Shown: positions 23,867 to 32,714 of the stretch, piece after piece
How the letters are laid out: the number at the start of each line of letters is the position of its first letter
Position numbering within the stretch: position 1 is the first letter of the stretch
Source: Sorangium aterium
GTDB lineage: Bacteria > Myxococcota_A > Polyangia > Polyangiales > Polyangiaceae
Reading direction: 5' to 3'
NCBI RefSeq assembly: GCF_028368935.1
Contig: NZ_JAQNDK010000006.1
Span: 727,501 to 791,500, forward strand
Length of the DNA: 64,000 nt
Made by a program: the position numbers and the translations under genes
Notes under the pieces: generated by a model
Told to the model about the DNA's origin: nothing
Databases searched by the model: none
What the model saw: the letters and a program-made list of their open reading frames with translations, nothing else

Positions 23867-26053
23867 ATGAACGACGCTCCGCTCTACAAAGATGCCAAGC
23901 AACCCGTGGGAAAGCGGGTGGAAGACCTCCTGCGTCGGATGACCCTGGACGAGAAGGTGGGGCAGCTCATGCAGCTCGACGCCCAGGGAGATCTGGAGGA
24001 CGCGATCGGGCGGATGAAGGTCGGCAGCCTCCTGCACTGCAACGGGAAGGACGCTGACACGGCGATCCGGCGCGCGCTGGATACCCGACTTGGCATTCCG
24101 GTGTTGATGGCCGACGACGGGATCCATGGCCATTCCTTCTGGGCGGGCGCGACGATCTTCCCCACGCAGCTCGCCATGGCCTGCAGCTGGGATACGGGGC
24201 TCCTGGAGCAGGTCGCGCGGGTGACCGCCGCCGAGATGCGGGCCACGGGCCTCAAGTGGACGTTCTCTCCCGTCCTGTGCCTCACGCGCGATCTACGCTG
24301 GGGCAGGGTGGGGGAGACCTTCGGCGAGGATCCCCACCTCATCGGAGAGCTCGCCTGCGCGATGATCAAGGGCTATCAGGGCAAGGGTCTGGACGATCCG
24401 GACGCGGTGCTGGCCACGGCCAAGCACTATGCGGGGTACTCGGAGACGCTGGGCGGCCGTGACGCCTCGGAGGCGAACATCTCGCGGCGCTACCTGCGCT
24501 CGTATTTCCTGCCGCCCTTCGAGCGGGCCGCGAGGAGCGGCTGCATGGCCTTCATGACTGGATATCAGTCCATGGATGGGATCCCGGCCACCGCCAACCG
24601 CTGGCTCCTGACGGAGGTCCTCAAGGAGGAGTGGGGGTTCGAGGGGATCCTCGTGACCGACTGGAACAACGTGGGCAATCTCGTGCTCGATCAGAAGGTC
24701 TGCAAGGACATGGCCGAGGCGGCCACGGTGGCGGTCCGGAGCGGCAACGACCTGATGATGGCGACGCCGCAGTTCTACGAGGGCGCCCAGGAGGCGGTGC
24801 GCCGCGGGCTCCTGGCCGAGGCCGAGATCGACGCGGTCGTCCGGCGCGTCCTGTCGCTCAAGTTCTCCCTGGGGCTCTTCGAGGACCCCGGGTACAGCAG
24901 CGAGCAGCGCATCCAGGAGATCATCGGGTGTGCGGCCCACCGGGACCTCAACCTGGAGGTCGCGCGGGCGTCTCTCGTGCTGCTCAAGAACGACGGCCTG
25001 CTGCCGCTCGCGGAGGGCGCGGCGTCGAGGCCATTGCGGCGGATCGCGGTGATCGGCCCCAACGCGGACGACCCGATCGCCCAGCTGGGCGACTGGTCGC
25101 TCGGCTCGGGCCAGATGAGCGGCGGCAACGGGCCGCAACACCCCCGATCGAGCATCGTCACCATCGTGGATGGGATACGGGAGCTTGCGCCCCCGGGGTG
25201 CGAGGTGGTCTATGCCGCGGGCTGCTCGGTTCTCAGCGAGGACGAGTCCGGCATCCCTGCGGCGGTGGAGCTTGCCCGGAGCGCCGACGCGGTGGTCCTG
25301 GTCCTGGGGGATCGGATCGAGCTCATCGGCGAGACGAAGAGCACGGCGACCCTCGAGCTCATGGGCGGCCAGAGGGCCCTCTCGGACGCGATCGCCAGGA
25401 CCGGCGTTCCGACGGTCGTGGTCCTCGTCAACAGCAAGCCGCTGGTCCTGCCGCGCTCGGCGCTCGGCGCGGCGGCGATCCTCGAGGCGTTCAATCCGGG
25501 GATGATGGGCGGGCGGGCCGTGGCCGAGGCGGTGTTCGGGAAGATCAACCCCTCTGGCAAGCTGACGATCTCGTTCCCCTACCACGTGGGCCAGCAGCCG
25601 ATATTCTACAACCAGGCCCGCGGTCAGCACGGGAATCGCTATGCGGATCTCACGCAGGAGCCGGCGTTCGCCTTCGGCTTCGGCCTGAGCTACACGCGCT
25701 TCACCTACGGCGATCTGAACGTCCTGACGCCGAGCGTGGAGCGAGGCGGCACGGCGTCGTTCGAGGTGACGATCACCAACGCTGGCGGGCGCGAGGGCGT
25801 CGAGATCGCCCAGCTGTACATCGAAGATCTGGTGACGTCGTCCACATGGGCGCAGAAGGAGCTGAAGGCGTTCCGCCGCGTGAGCCTGGCCGCGGGCGAG
25901 GCGCGCAAGGTGCGCTTCGACGTGCCCGCCTCGGAGCTGTCCCTGGTCGACGCGGAGGGGCGCCGCGTGGTGGAGCCGGGGGATTTCCGTGTCCACATCG
26001 GCTCGTCGTCCCGGCCTCAGGACCTGCTCTGCGCCGGGTTCGCCGTGGCGTAG
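23867..26053 (+). CDS. Glycoside hydrolase family 3 beta-glucosidase-like enzyme
   Basis: 728 aa from ATG 23867 with AGGAG 8 nt upstream. N-terminal TIM-barrel (res. ~10-320): 'MTLDEKVGQL', 'GIPVLMADDGIHG', 'WGRVGETFGEDP', 'ATAKHYAGY' and 'VTDWNNV', whose Asp265 is the predicted nucleophile. Then the alpha/beta sandwich (about 360-560) and a C-terminal fibronectin-III-like domain (~620-725, 'EVTITNAGGREGVEIAQLYI'). It should remove terminal beta-linked glucose or xylose from oligosaccharides. No signal peptide, so probably cytoplasmic, acting on imported cello- or xylo-oligosaccharides. Confidence 0.93.
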   Translation: MNDAPLYKDAKQPVGKRVEDLLRRMTLDEKVGQLMQLDAQGDLEDAIGRMKVGSLLHCNGKDADTAIRRALDTRLGIPVLMADDGIHGHSFWAGATIFPTQLAMACSWDTGLLEQVARVTAAEMRATGLKWTFSPVLCLTRDLRWGRVGETFGEDPHLIGELACAMIKGYQGKGLDDPDAVLATAKHYAGYSETLGGRDASEANISRRYLRSYFLPPFERAARSGCMAFMTGYQSMDGIPATANRWLLTEVLKEEWGFEGILVTDWNNVGNLVLDQKVCKDMAEAATVAVRSGNDLMMATPQFYEGAQEAVRRGLLAEAEIDAVVRRVLSLKFSLGLFEDPGYSSEQRIQEIIGCAAHRDLNLEVARASLVLLKNDGLLPLAEGAASRPLRRIAVIGPNADDPIAQLGDWSLGSGQMSGGNGPQHPRSSIVTIVDGIRELAPPGCEVVYAAGCSVLSEDESGIPAAVELARSADAVVLVLGDRIELIGETKSTATLELMGGQRALSDAIARTGVPTVVVLVNSKPLVLPRSALGAAAILEAFNPGMMGGRAVAEAVFGKINPSGKLTISFPYHVGQQPIFYNQARGQHGNRYADLTQEPAFAFGFGLSYTRFTYGDLNVLTPSVERGGTASFEVTITNAGGREGVEIAQLYIEDLVTSSTWAQKELKAFRRVSLAAGEARKVRFDVPASELSLVDAEGRRVVEPGDFRVHIGSSSRPQDLLCAGFAVA

Positions 26054-26059
26054 GGGGTA

Positions 26060-26093
26060 TCGGCGGCTCCGGTTTGTCGGCGGCTCCGGTTTG
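26060..26093. repeat. 17-bp tandem duplication
   Basis: Two exact head-to-tail copies of a 17-mer (TCGGCGGCTCCGGTTTG) immediately after the GH3 stop codon. Too short to be more than a local slippage or binding-site duplication. Confidence 0.7.
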
Positions 26094-26100
26094 AAGTTGG

Positions 26101-26138
26101 ATTCTGGCTGGAGGTTGCCGCACATCTCTGGCCAGAAT
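26101..26138 (+). terminator. Candidate terminator after GH3 gene
   Basis: ATTCTGGC (26101-26108) pairs perfectly with GCCAGAAT (26131-26138) around a 22-base loop, followed by TTTCAATTTTCG, the most T-rich run nearby. The long loop lowers confidence. Confidence 0.4.
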
Positions 26139-26222
26139 TTCAATTTTCGTCGGATCGTGTATTACCGTCGGCGGGGCAACGAGCGCCGGGTGAGGCCTCT
26201 GCGTCCGAGGAGGGAAGGACCG

Positions 26223-27074
26223 ATGACGGCGAAGCGGGTGGCGCTGGTGACGGGCGCGAGCACGGGGATCGGCCGGAGCGTGGCGGAGACGCTCGCGAGG
26301 AACGGGTACGTGGCCTTCGCGGGCATGCGCGATCCCGATGGCAGGAACCGCGCGGCGCGCGACGAGGTGGCCGGCCTCGCGACCGCGGGGATCCCCATCG
26401 AGACGGTCGCGCTCGACGTGACGGACGACGCCTCCGTGGCCGCGGCGGTCGCGACGGTCGTGGAGAAGACGGGGAAGATCGATGTGATCCTGAACAACGC
26501 GGGCGGCTGCGTGATGGGGCTGGCCGAGTGCAGCAGCGTCGATCAGCTGCGACGGCTCTTCGAGACGCATGTCTTCGGGACGCAGCGCGTCTGTCGCGCC
26601 GTTCTGCCGCACATGCGCCGGCGAAAGACCGGAGTGCTCGCCTTCACGTCCAGCGTCGGCGGGCGCGTCGCCCTGCCGACCACGGCGCTCTACTCCTCGG
26701 CCAAGGCCGCGATGGAGATGATCGCCGAGGGCTACAAGCGTGAGCTCGCGTCCTTCGGGATCGACGTCGTGATCCTGGAGCCGGGAATGGTCCGGACGAA
26801 GATCTTCGACAACATGTGGCTGGACGACGACACGGCGCGCGCCGCCGAGTACGGGGCGCTCGGCGGCGTGGCGCGTGCCGTGCTCGAGATGGTCAAGACC
26901 ATGGAGGGACCATCCCCGGAAGAGCTCGCGGGCGTGCTGCTGAGGCTGCTGGAGATGCCGCACGGCCAGCGGCCGCTGCGCACGACGTTCGGTCCGGACG
27001 CGGCGCTGATCGACCCGGTGAACATCGCCGCGGACGAGGCCACGCGGGCGCTGCACGCCCTGTACGGGGGGTAG
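26223..27074 (+). CDS. Short-chain dehydrogenase/reductase
   Basis: 283 aa classical-type SDR from ATG 26223 with a GGGAAGG ribosome-binding site. NAD(P) loop TGASTGIG (res. 10-17), NNAG at 91-94, catalytic Ser143/144 in 'FTSSVGG', and YSSAK with Tyr157 and Lys161. Arg at 36 in 'GMRDPDGRN' suggests NADP preference (inferred). The C-terminal ~60 residues vary as usual and determine substrate, which is unknown. 169 bp downstream of the GH3 gene and probably separately transcribed. Confidence 0.9.
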   Translation: MTAKRVALVTGASTGIGRSVAETLARNGYVAFAGMRDPDGRNRAARDEVAGLATAGIPIETVALDVTDDASVAAAVATVVEKTGKIDVILNNAGGCVMGLAECSSVDQLRRLFETHVFGTQRVCRAVLPHMRRRKTGVLAFTSSVGGRVALPTTALYSSAKAAMEMIAEGYKRELASFGIDVVILEPGMVRTKIFDNMWLDDDTARAAEYGALGGVARAVLEMVKTMEGPSPEELAGVLLRLLEMPHGQRPLRTTFGPDAALIDPVNIAADEATRALHALYGG

Positions 27075-27185
27075 AGGAGGCGCAGCCATTCGAGGCCCTA
27101 GCGCTGCCTCGCGCCGCTCCTCATCCATCATCCCATCCGGGCTCTCGGCCGGTCTGGCGGCGCCCATTCCACCCGGCCCGCCCGA

Positions 27186-28634
27186 CTAAAGCGACTTCAG
27201 GTACTCCACGAGGTCACGCTTCTCGCCGGAGTCGAGCCCCAGATCGAAGCGCTCGTTGTAGCTGCGCACGACGTCCAGCAGCGTCGCGAAGCGGCCATCG
27301 TGGTAGAAGCGACCCTTGTTCTTCGGCTTCATGAACAGCCCTAGCTCTCGGACGAAGAGGGCGGCGAGGTTCATCGTCTTGTACGAGTTGCCGGGCGCGC
27401 GGTTCGCCTGGAAGGCGTCGATTTTCATCTCCTCGGGCGTGTGCAGGTTCCAGCCAGCATCGGTCCAGAGCGGCTTGTTGTGGCAGCCGGTGCACATCGC
27501 CTTGCCGGTGAACAGCTTCGCGCCGCGCTCGGCGGCCTCCTCGTTGAAATCGCGCCCCGGCTCCGGCTTCGGCGCCGGGAGCGCGAGCTGGTAGAAGTGC
27601 AGCGCCGGGAGCTTCGACGTGACGAGATCGTCCTTCGGATCCACGACCACATTCCAGATCCCGGTGGCCGCGGCGTTCGGGTACTTGACGGGATCGTTGA
27701 GCCTGGGATCGAAGAAATTACCCTTCCCATGGAGCTGGGTCACGGCGACAAACGCGTTCCAATAGGGCACCGAGCCCCAGTTGCCCGTCCATGTGTGCTC
27801 GTTGACGCCGCCCATATCGAACGCGTTGGGGAGCAAGGTCGCGGCGGAGGTCCTTTCGTCGGGCGGTGGCAAGGTCGCGAGGGAGGTCTCTCCATCAGTC
27901 TGGAACGCCTTCCCGTCGAGCAGCAGCTCGGCGTCGTACTTGCCCGGCCCCCAGCTGAGCAGAACTTCCCTCACGCCTGCCTCGGTGATGCCCGCGGGCA
28001 CCTTCGGCAGCAGGTCGACGATCGGCTGGAGCGTCGGGGCCGTAGCGATGATGGCGCCGACGTCCAGGTCGCGGTTGGCCCAGCCGTCGAGGCGCGTGCC
28101 GATGCCTGGACGCACGGAGTCGTTGACCGTGGAGTGACAGAACGCGCACTGGAGCCCGATGGAGATCAGCTTGCCGCGGGCGTTGAAGAAGCCCGTCACC
28201 CCGAGGATCGCATCGAGCTGCAGGAGGCTCAGCGTGACGGCGGGGTCGTCGAGGTCCACCTGGCCACGCGCGATCTTGTCCCGGAGCCGCGACGGGAGCG
28301 CGTCCGCGTCCACCTTCAGTCCGAGCTCCAGCGCCTGAGCTGGAGTCACCTTGGCGATGCTCTCGTGCAACCGGAGCTTGCCGCCCCAGAACTGCTCGTC
28401 GCCGAAGGTGTCGAATCGGAAGATCTCCTGTCCCCGTTGGAGCAAGTTGCGCGTATTTCGTTCCGTGGTGGCTTCGAAGTCGCTGAATCGCCCGCGGCGG
28501 GGCAGTTCGTCCTCGGCGGAGGCGACGTGCTCTGCTTGCTCGTCCCGATCGGCCGAGTTGCACGCGAGCGCGGCCACGACGAGCGGAAGCGTCGCTCCAA
28601 CGAGCACGAAAAGCGGGGTGAGATGTGTCGTCAT
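27186..28634 (-). CDS. Di-haem cytochrome c lipoprotein (cytochrome c peroxidase-like)
   Basis: 482 aa from ATG at 28634. Lipoprotein signal with 'AALAC' (Cys25). Two c-type haem motifs: CAFCH (163-167) and CTGCH (381-385), the second in a 'ERGAKLFTGKAMCTGCH' context typical of the di-haem peroxidase/MauG-like superfamily, and 'KGRFYHDGRFATLLDVVRSYNERF' near the C terminus. The mature protein should sit at the periplasmic face of a membrane, most likely the outer membrane. Electron donor and substrate are unknown. A second, unrelated-length di-haem lipoprotein is at 40839-42911. Confidence 0.87.
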   Translation of the reverse strand: MTTHLTPLFVLVGATLPLVVAALACNSADRDEQAEHVASAEDELPRRGRFSDFEATTERNTRNLLQRGQEIFRFDTFGDEQFWGGKLRLHESIAKVTPAQALELGLKVDADALPSRLRDKIARGQVDLDDPAVTLSLLQLDAILGVTGFFNARGKLISIGLQCAFCHSTVNDSVRPGIGTRLDGWANRDLDVGAIIATAPTLQPIVDLLPKVPAGITEAGVREVLLSWGPGKYDAELLLDGKAFQTDGETSLATLPPPDERTSAATLLPNAFDMGGVNEHTWTGNWGSVPYWNAFVAVTQLHGKGNFFDPRLNDPVKYPNAAATGIWNVVVDPKDDLVTSKLPALHFYQLALPAPKPEPGRDFNEEAAERGAKLFTGKAMCTGCHNKPLWTDAGWNLHTPEEMKIDAFQANRAPGNSYKTMNLAALFVRELGLFMKPKNKGRFYHDGRFATLLDVVRSYNERFDLGLDSGEKRDLVEYLKSL

Positions 28635-29031
28635 GGTAAGACCTTTCGGTGTCTTCGCGTCATGCTGCGAATCCAAAAGTGATTTGTCTGTCTTCGCGGG
28701 CAAGTAAGAGAGTCCATGATCGTTCCGTCGGGTGAGCCGCTCGTGCGCGCGTCGCGAGCCCGCGACAGGCGTTGAAGACAGAGGTCTCGCGATGTTTGTG
28801 GGCGTTGCTTCCCGTTCGTGCCGACTGGGGATTCGATGAAGTTGGGAGATGATGGGTTGAGCTTCAGGCGATGGACGCCTTGCGCCCTGCACACAAGGGG
28901 CTGCGTTCGGCTTGGCATCGGCAGCCTCGGCCTCCGCGAGGAAATGGGCTACCGTGCCGGAGGGCGCGCTCCGTAGAGCGGCGGTCAGCCGCCGCGGACA
29001 CGGGCCCGTCTTGGCGCTCTTGGATCCCTCC
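28635..29031. other. Divergent intergenic region
   Basis: Holds the upstream regions of the cytochrome lipoprotein (minus) and the 29032 gene (plus). A weak 9-bp inverted repeat TCTGTCTTC (28687) / GAAGACAGA (28774) is 79 bp apart. No coding frame has recognisable content. Confidence 0.5.
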
Positions 29032-29817
29032 ATGCTGAACCTCCTTCTCCGCCTCTCCCCGCTGCGCCCCGCCGTCCGCCTCGAGACCGTCGAGCGGCGC
29101 GACTTCACCGAGCCGCGCCTGCGCGAGCTCCACGCGCTCTCGAACGCGCTCATGGCAGAGGACTTCGGGCACTTCTGCGTCCACGCGAGGACCAACGATG
29201 TCGTCCATGTCTTCCGCCGCGCCGACACCGGGGCGATCGTCGGCTTCCAGTTCTGGAAGACCGCGCCGCTCGCCTTGCCCCGCAGCCGGGCCATCGTTGG
29301 CGGGAAGCTCAGGATCTCGCCCGACTTCCGGACCCGCGGGCTGCACCTCGTCTCGGGCCTCCTGTTCTTGCTCGAGACGAAGCGCCGCGCGCCGCGGACC
29401 CGCCTTTACCGGCTCTCGATCGCCAGCCTCTTCGGGTTCGTCTCCATCACCGAGGCGCTCGCGCGCTACGAGCTCTTCGATCCGAAGCGCCGGGGCACCG
29501 CGGAGGACGAGGCGGTGCGCGAGGCGTTCCTGAAGCTCGCCAGGGAGAGCAACTACCACGTCGACGACGAGACCGGCCTCTTCCGCGTCAACATCTTCAT
29601 GACCGAGGAGACGGTGAGCCGGTATCCGCCGCGCTACTTCGAGCGCCCGGCCGCGCGGCGCTACGCCGCGGCCAACCCCGGCTTCCGCACGAACGGCTGC
29701 TACGCCGGCTTCTGGTTCCGCTTCACCAGCGAGAACCTCCTCGTCATGACCCGCGCCGTCATGAGGAGGCTCTTCCGGCGGGGCAGCCCCGTGGATCCAC
29801 CGCCCGCGCGTGGATAG
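29032..29817 (+). CDS. Conserved hypothetical protein, possibly GNAT-like
   Basis: 261 aa from ATG at 29032; longer frames upstream have no support. No signal peptide. The segment 'IVGFQFWKTAPL...KLRISPDFRTRGLHLVSGLLFLLE' has the strand-loop-helix look of an acetyl-CoA-binding GNAT core (R-T-R-G-L turn), but the match is weak and it is not assigned. Arg-rich C-terminal tail. Ordinary codon usage. Confidence 0.6.
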   Translation: MLNLLLRLSPLRPAVRLETVERRDFTEPRLRELHALSNALMAEDFGHFCVHARTNDVVHVFRRADTGAIVGFQFWKTAPLALPRSRAIVGGKLRISPDFRTRGLHLVSGLLFLLETKRRAPRTRLYRLSIASLFGFVSITEALARYELFDPKRRGTAEDEAVREAFLKLARESNYHVDDETGLFRVNIFMTEETVSRYPPRYFERPAARRYAAANPGFRTNGCYAGFWFRFTSENLLVMTRAVMRRLFRRGSPVDPPPARG

Positions 29818-29961
29818 CGGTTCAGGATGTCCCTTGCCTTGGAGGGCGAGAGGTCTTCGCCTCGGGGAGGTCGATGCCGACTGCGGCGAACGATCTCGTG
29901 GGCCCCTTGTCTAACTCCCGGATGACGTCGGTCGGACGGCGTCCTCGGTGCTCGAGCGCGA

Positions 29962-32367
29962 TCAGCGGTCGATCGTGGAGCGCATGCCCCCGCCGAAGCT
30001 GACCGTCCACGCCTCCTTCGAGCGGTGCGGGTTCCAGAACACCCGCACCGGATGGTGAAATGGATAGTCCTCGTCCAGCGCGAAGGTCGGCGCCTCATCG
30101 TCGAGGTTTTCGGTCAGCCAGAGCCCGTCCCGCTCCGTCGTCATGTACATACGGTTCGCGTTTTTCGGATCGATGGCGCATGACTCGACGCGATATCGAT
30201 CGCTGATGCGCTGCCATGTCGCGCCGCGATCCCTGGTCCGGTACAGCCCCCCGTAGAAGCGCTCGTCGTGGCTGAAGACCGCGGTGTACCAGGTGCTCTC
30301 GGTGCTGTCGTTCGGATCGATGACGATGTCCTTGGTCCAGTAGTACATCTCGGGCGAGGAGCGGTCTTCCCACGCCGAAGCTCCAGGCTGGAGGAGGAAC
30401 ACGCCGGACCTGTCGGTGAACGTCCGGGTGTTGCCGGGCTGATGGCCAGAGTAGGTGGCCACGATGCTTCCGTCCTTCAGCACATGGACGTTGTAGGGGT
30501 GACCCTGCGTGCGGGGCGGGGCCGGGAGCGCGGCGGGCGCCGCCCCCGGCGCGCTCAGATCGAGGTGATAGATCCCTCCCGTCAGGCTGTTGACCGCGCT
30601 CGCGTAGAGCTGATCCGGATCGTTCGGATCGAGCGCCAGCCAGACGACGGGACGGCCGAGATCGGCGAGGAGCGACCATGTGGCGCCCTTGTCCACGGAC
30701 ACCATGATTCCCCCTCTGGCCGGGCGGCTCGGCGTGCCGTCGAGGCGCGCGTCGCGCAGGTAGGGGCTCTGGTAGATGTCATGGACGCTCCCGGTCGCGG
30801 CGTAGAGCGCCCCCGTGTACGGATGCCGGACCACGTGATAGGTGGTGTTCAGGGACAGGCCGTTCGCGCCGTCGCGAGACCAGGACTCGCCGCCATGCTC
30901 GCTGAAGGCGCTGCGGATGTCCGTGAGCGACGCGAACATCGTGTCCTCGTCGTAGAACGTCAGCCACCAGCCCGACGTCTGCTCGACGCCGCTCGTGCGA
31001 TAAACGCCGGACATGGGCGTGTCTGCTCCCCTCGGGTTCTCATCCGCTGGTTTCACGTAGGCCTGCTGAAAGGTCCTGCCCCCATCCTCGCTGACGTGGA
31101 CGAAGCCGAGATCCGTGAGGGCAACGCGGTCGGGATCCGTGGGCGACACCGAGAGGCCGAGCGCGTACTCGCCGAACTCCCAGTCCATGTCTCCTCCGAA
31201 CCCGCTCCATCCGGTGTCGATGTTGGCGTTGTGGTCGGTGCGGAACACGTGCTGCCAGGTCTCTCCCCCGTTCACCGTGCGAAGGACGATGGGTGAGAGC
31301 TTCTCGCGATCGCCGCCGGCGACGTACGCGACCCTGGCGTTGTCGTCGGGCATCGCCACGAAGGCGAGCTTGTCGGTCGGTCCGAGCCCGGACGTCGCGG
31401 CTTCCCAGCGCCTCCCATCGCGCTTCAGCCGGTAGAGGCCAGCGTACGCGTCGAGCTCCCCACCGGTCGTGTCGGCGCTGATGAGGGCGTTGCCTTCGCC
31501 GTCCGTCGCGGAGAACGTGACCGCGAGGAAGGTCGTCCTCTTGCCGTGCCCGGAGCCGGCGAACGAGACGATCTTCTCGCCCGCCGGCATGCCGCCGATC
31601 GACGTGTCGACGGCGAAGGTGCCTCCGTTGTCGTGCGAGACGAGCAGTCCGTCGCTCGTACCAACATAGATGTCGCGCCCATCCCAGTAAACGCCGCCGA
31701 CCAGGAGGCCGCCCGGCCAGGTCGTCGCGTGGACCGAGCGGAAGGTGCGGCCGCCGTCGCGCGAGAAGTAGAGCTCCGTGGAGTCCGAGAAGAGCAGCCG
31801 CCGCGTGCCCTGCCGGTCAACGAACAGGTAGTGGCCGTCTCCTGGCCGCCCTGGCGTCGTGATCTCGGCGTCCCACGTCGCCCCCCCGTCGGTGCTCTTG
31901 GCCAGCGTGGCCACGTCCTGGATGCCGTTCGTGGACAGCGTGTAACTCACCCCATAGAGGACGTCGGGATCGGCGGTGAAGCGGAATTGTGAGAGGACGC
32001 CGCCCTGGAGCTTGTGAAAGTGCAGGGTCGTCCAGCTCCTGCCGAAATCCCTCGTGCGATAGACCCCCTTCATGTCGCTTGCCATGAAGATTTCGCGGCC
32101 GTCGTGCGGGTTGATAGACGGCGAATAGAGGGCGCCCCCGCCGCCCACACCCCGTGATTGCCACCGGCGGCGCGCGCTCCAGGACCCGTGCTTCTCCAGA
32201 TCCTCGTTCGCCCTGCTCGTGCCCGCGGCGAGGCGGTCGCTCGATGCTCTCGTCGCCTCGTGGATCGCGGCCTCCTCCGCGCAGCCTCCCGCGAGCAGCG
32301 CGATACCAAGGACCAGCGGCCCCGCCGTGGTCCTGAAGTCGATTGTGAATCCAGCGTGGTTCGTCAT
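29962..32367 (-). CDS. BNR/GH74-like beta-propeller lipoprotein
   Basis: 801 aa. Lipoprotein signal ending at Cys29 ('LLAGGCAEE'). At least eight BNR (Asp-box) motifs of S-x-D-x-G-x-T-W form: 'SKDMKGVYRTRDFGRSWTT'-type, STDGGATWD, SRDGGRTF, 'SHDNGGTF', 'TVNGGETWQH', SEDGGRTFQQ, SVDKGATWS and 'TRDRGATWQ'. This is the double seven-bladed propeller layout of GH74 xyloglucanases and sortilin-like proteins. Likely an outer-membrane-anchored glucan- or xyloglucan-active enzyme, in keeping with the cytoplasmic GH3 gene nearby. Catalytic Asp pair not pinpointed. Confidence 0.85.
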   Translation of the reverse strand: MTNHAGFTIDFRTTAGPLVLGIALLAGGCAEEAAIHEATRASSDRLAAGTSRANEDLEKHGSWSARRRWQSRGVGGGGALYSPSINPHDGREIFMASDMKGVYRTRDFGRSWTTLHFHKLQGGVLSQFRFTADPDVLYGVSYTLSTNGIQDVATLAKSTDGGATWDAEITTPGRPGDGHYLFVDRQGTRRLLFSDSTELYFSRDGGRTFRSVHATTWPGGLLVGGVYWDGRDIYVGTSDGLLVSHDNGGTFAVDTSIGGMPAGEKIVSFAGSGHGKRTTFLAVTFSATDGEGNALISADTTGGELDAYAGLYRLKRDGRRWEAATSGLGPTDKLAFVAMPDDNARVAYVAGGDREKLSPIVLRTVNGGETWQHVFRTDHNANIDTGWSGFGGDMDWEFGEYALGLSVSPTDPDRVALTDLGFVHVSEDGGRTFQQAYVKPADENPRGADTPMSGVYRTSGVEQTSGWWLTFYDEDTMFASLTDIRSAFSEHGGESWSRDGANGLSLNTTYHVVRHPYTGALYAATGSVHDIYQSPYLRDARLDGTPSRPARGGIMVSVDKGATWSLLADLGRPVVWLALDPNDPDQLYASAVNSLTGGIYHLDLSAPGAAPAALPAPPRTQGHPYNVHVLKDGSIVATYSGHQPGNTRTFTDRSGVFLLQPGASAWEDRSSPEMYYWTKDIVIDPNDSTESTWYTAVFSHDERFYGGLYRTRDRGATWQRISDRYRVESCAIDPKNANRMYMTTERDGLWLTENLDDEAPTFALDEDYPFHHPVRVFWNPHRSKEAWTVSFGGGMRSTIDR

Positions 32368-32714
32368 GTATGCTCCCTCACGCTTGCAATATCAGACGCT
32401 CAAGCGCCTGTGTGCGACGCTTTGGGGATCGGCGCCTCGTTTGCGTGATCCGGTCACGCGGCAGGGCAAACGTCTACCGCGGGGGTATGTTTGCGTAGGT
32501 GTAAGGCCAGATGGGGTGACGTGGCCTCCTTGTCGTACCGCGAAGAGGCGAGGCCGACGTCGGTGTCGTCGTAGGAGTGTTCCGACGCTTCGTAGACCCA
32601 ATCGTCGCGCTCATGTACGAGATCGGCTATCCAGCGAGAAGATCCCCGGAGCCTCCTCCGATCCGCCACATCTTGCGCGCAGCCCGGCCACGGCGCGGCG
32701 CCACGCTCCGTCTC
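32368..32714. other. Divergent intergenic region
   Basis: 347 bp between the GH74-like gene and the 32715 gene, both starting here. No recognisable coding frame, RNA or repeat; presumed promoter region. Confidence 0.5.

Noticed and set aside
22556-26053. A biosynthetic gene cluster around the FabH-like gene
   Set aside because: No polyketide, peptide-synthetase, carrier-protein or tailoring genes are nearby and the FabH-like protein lacks its catalytic Cys.
24293-26143. A 616-codon antisense frame across the GH3 gene
   Set aside because: Mirror of GH3 codon bias; no domain or ribosome-binding site.
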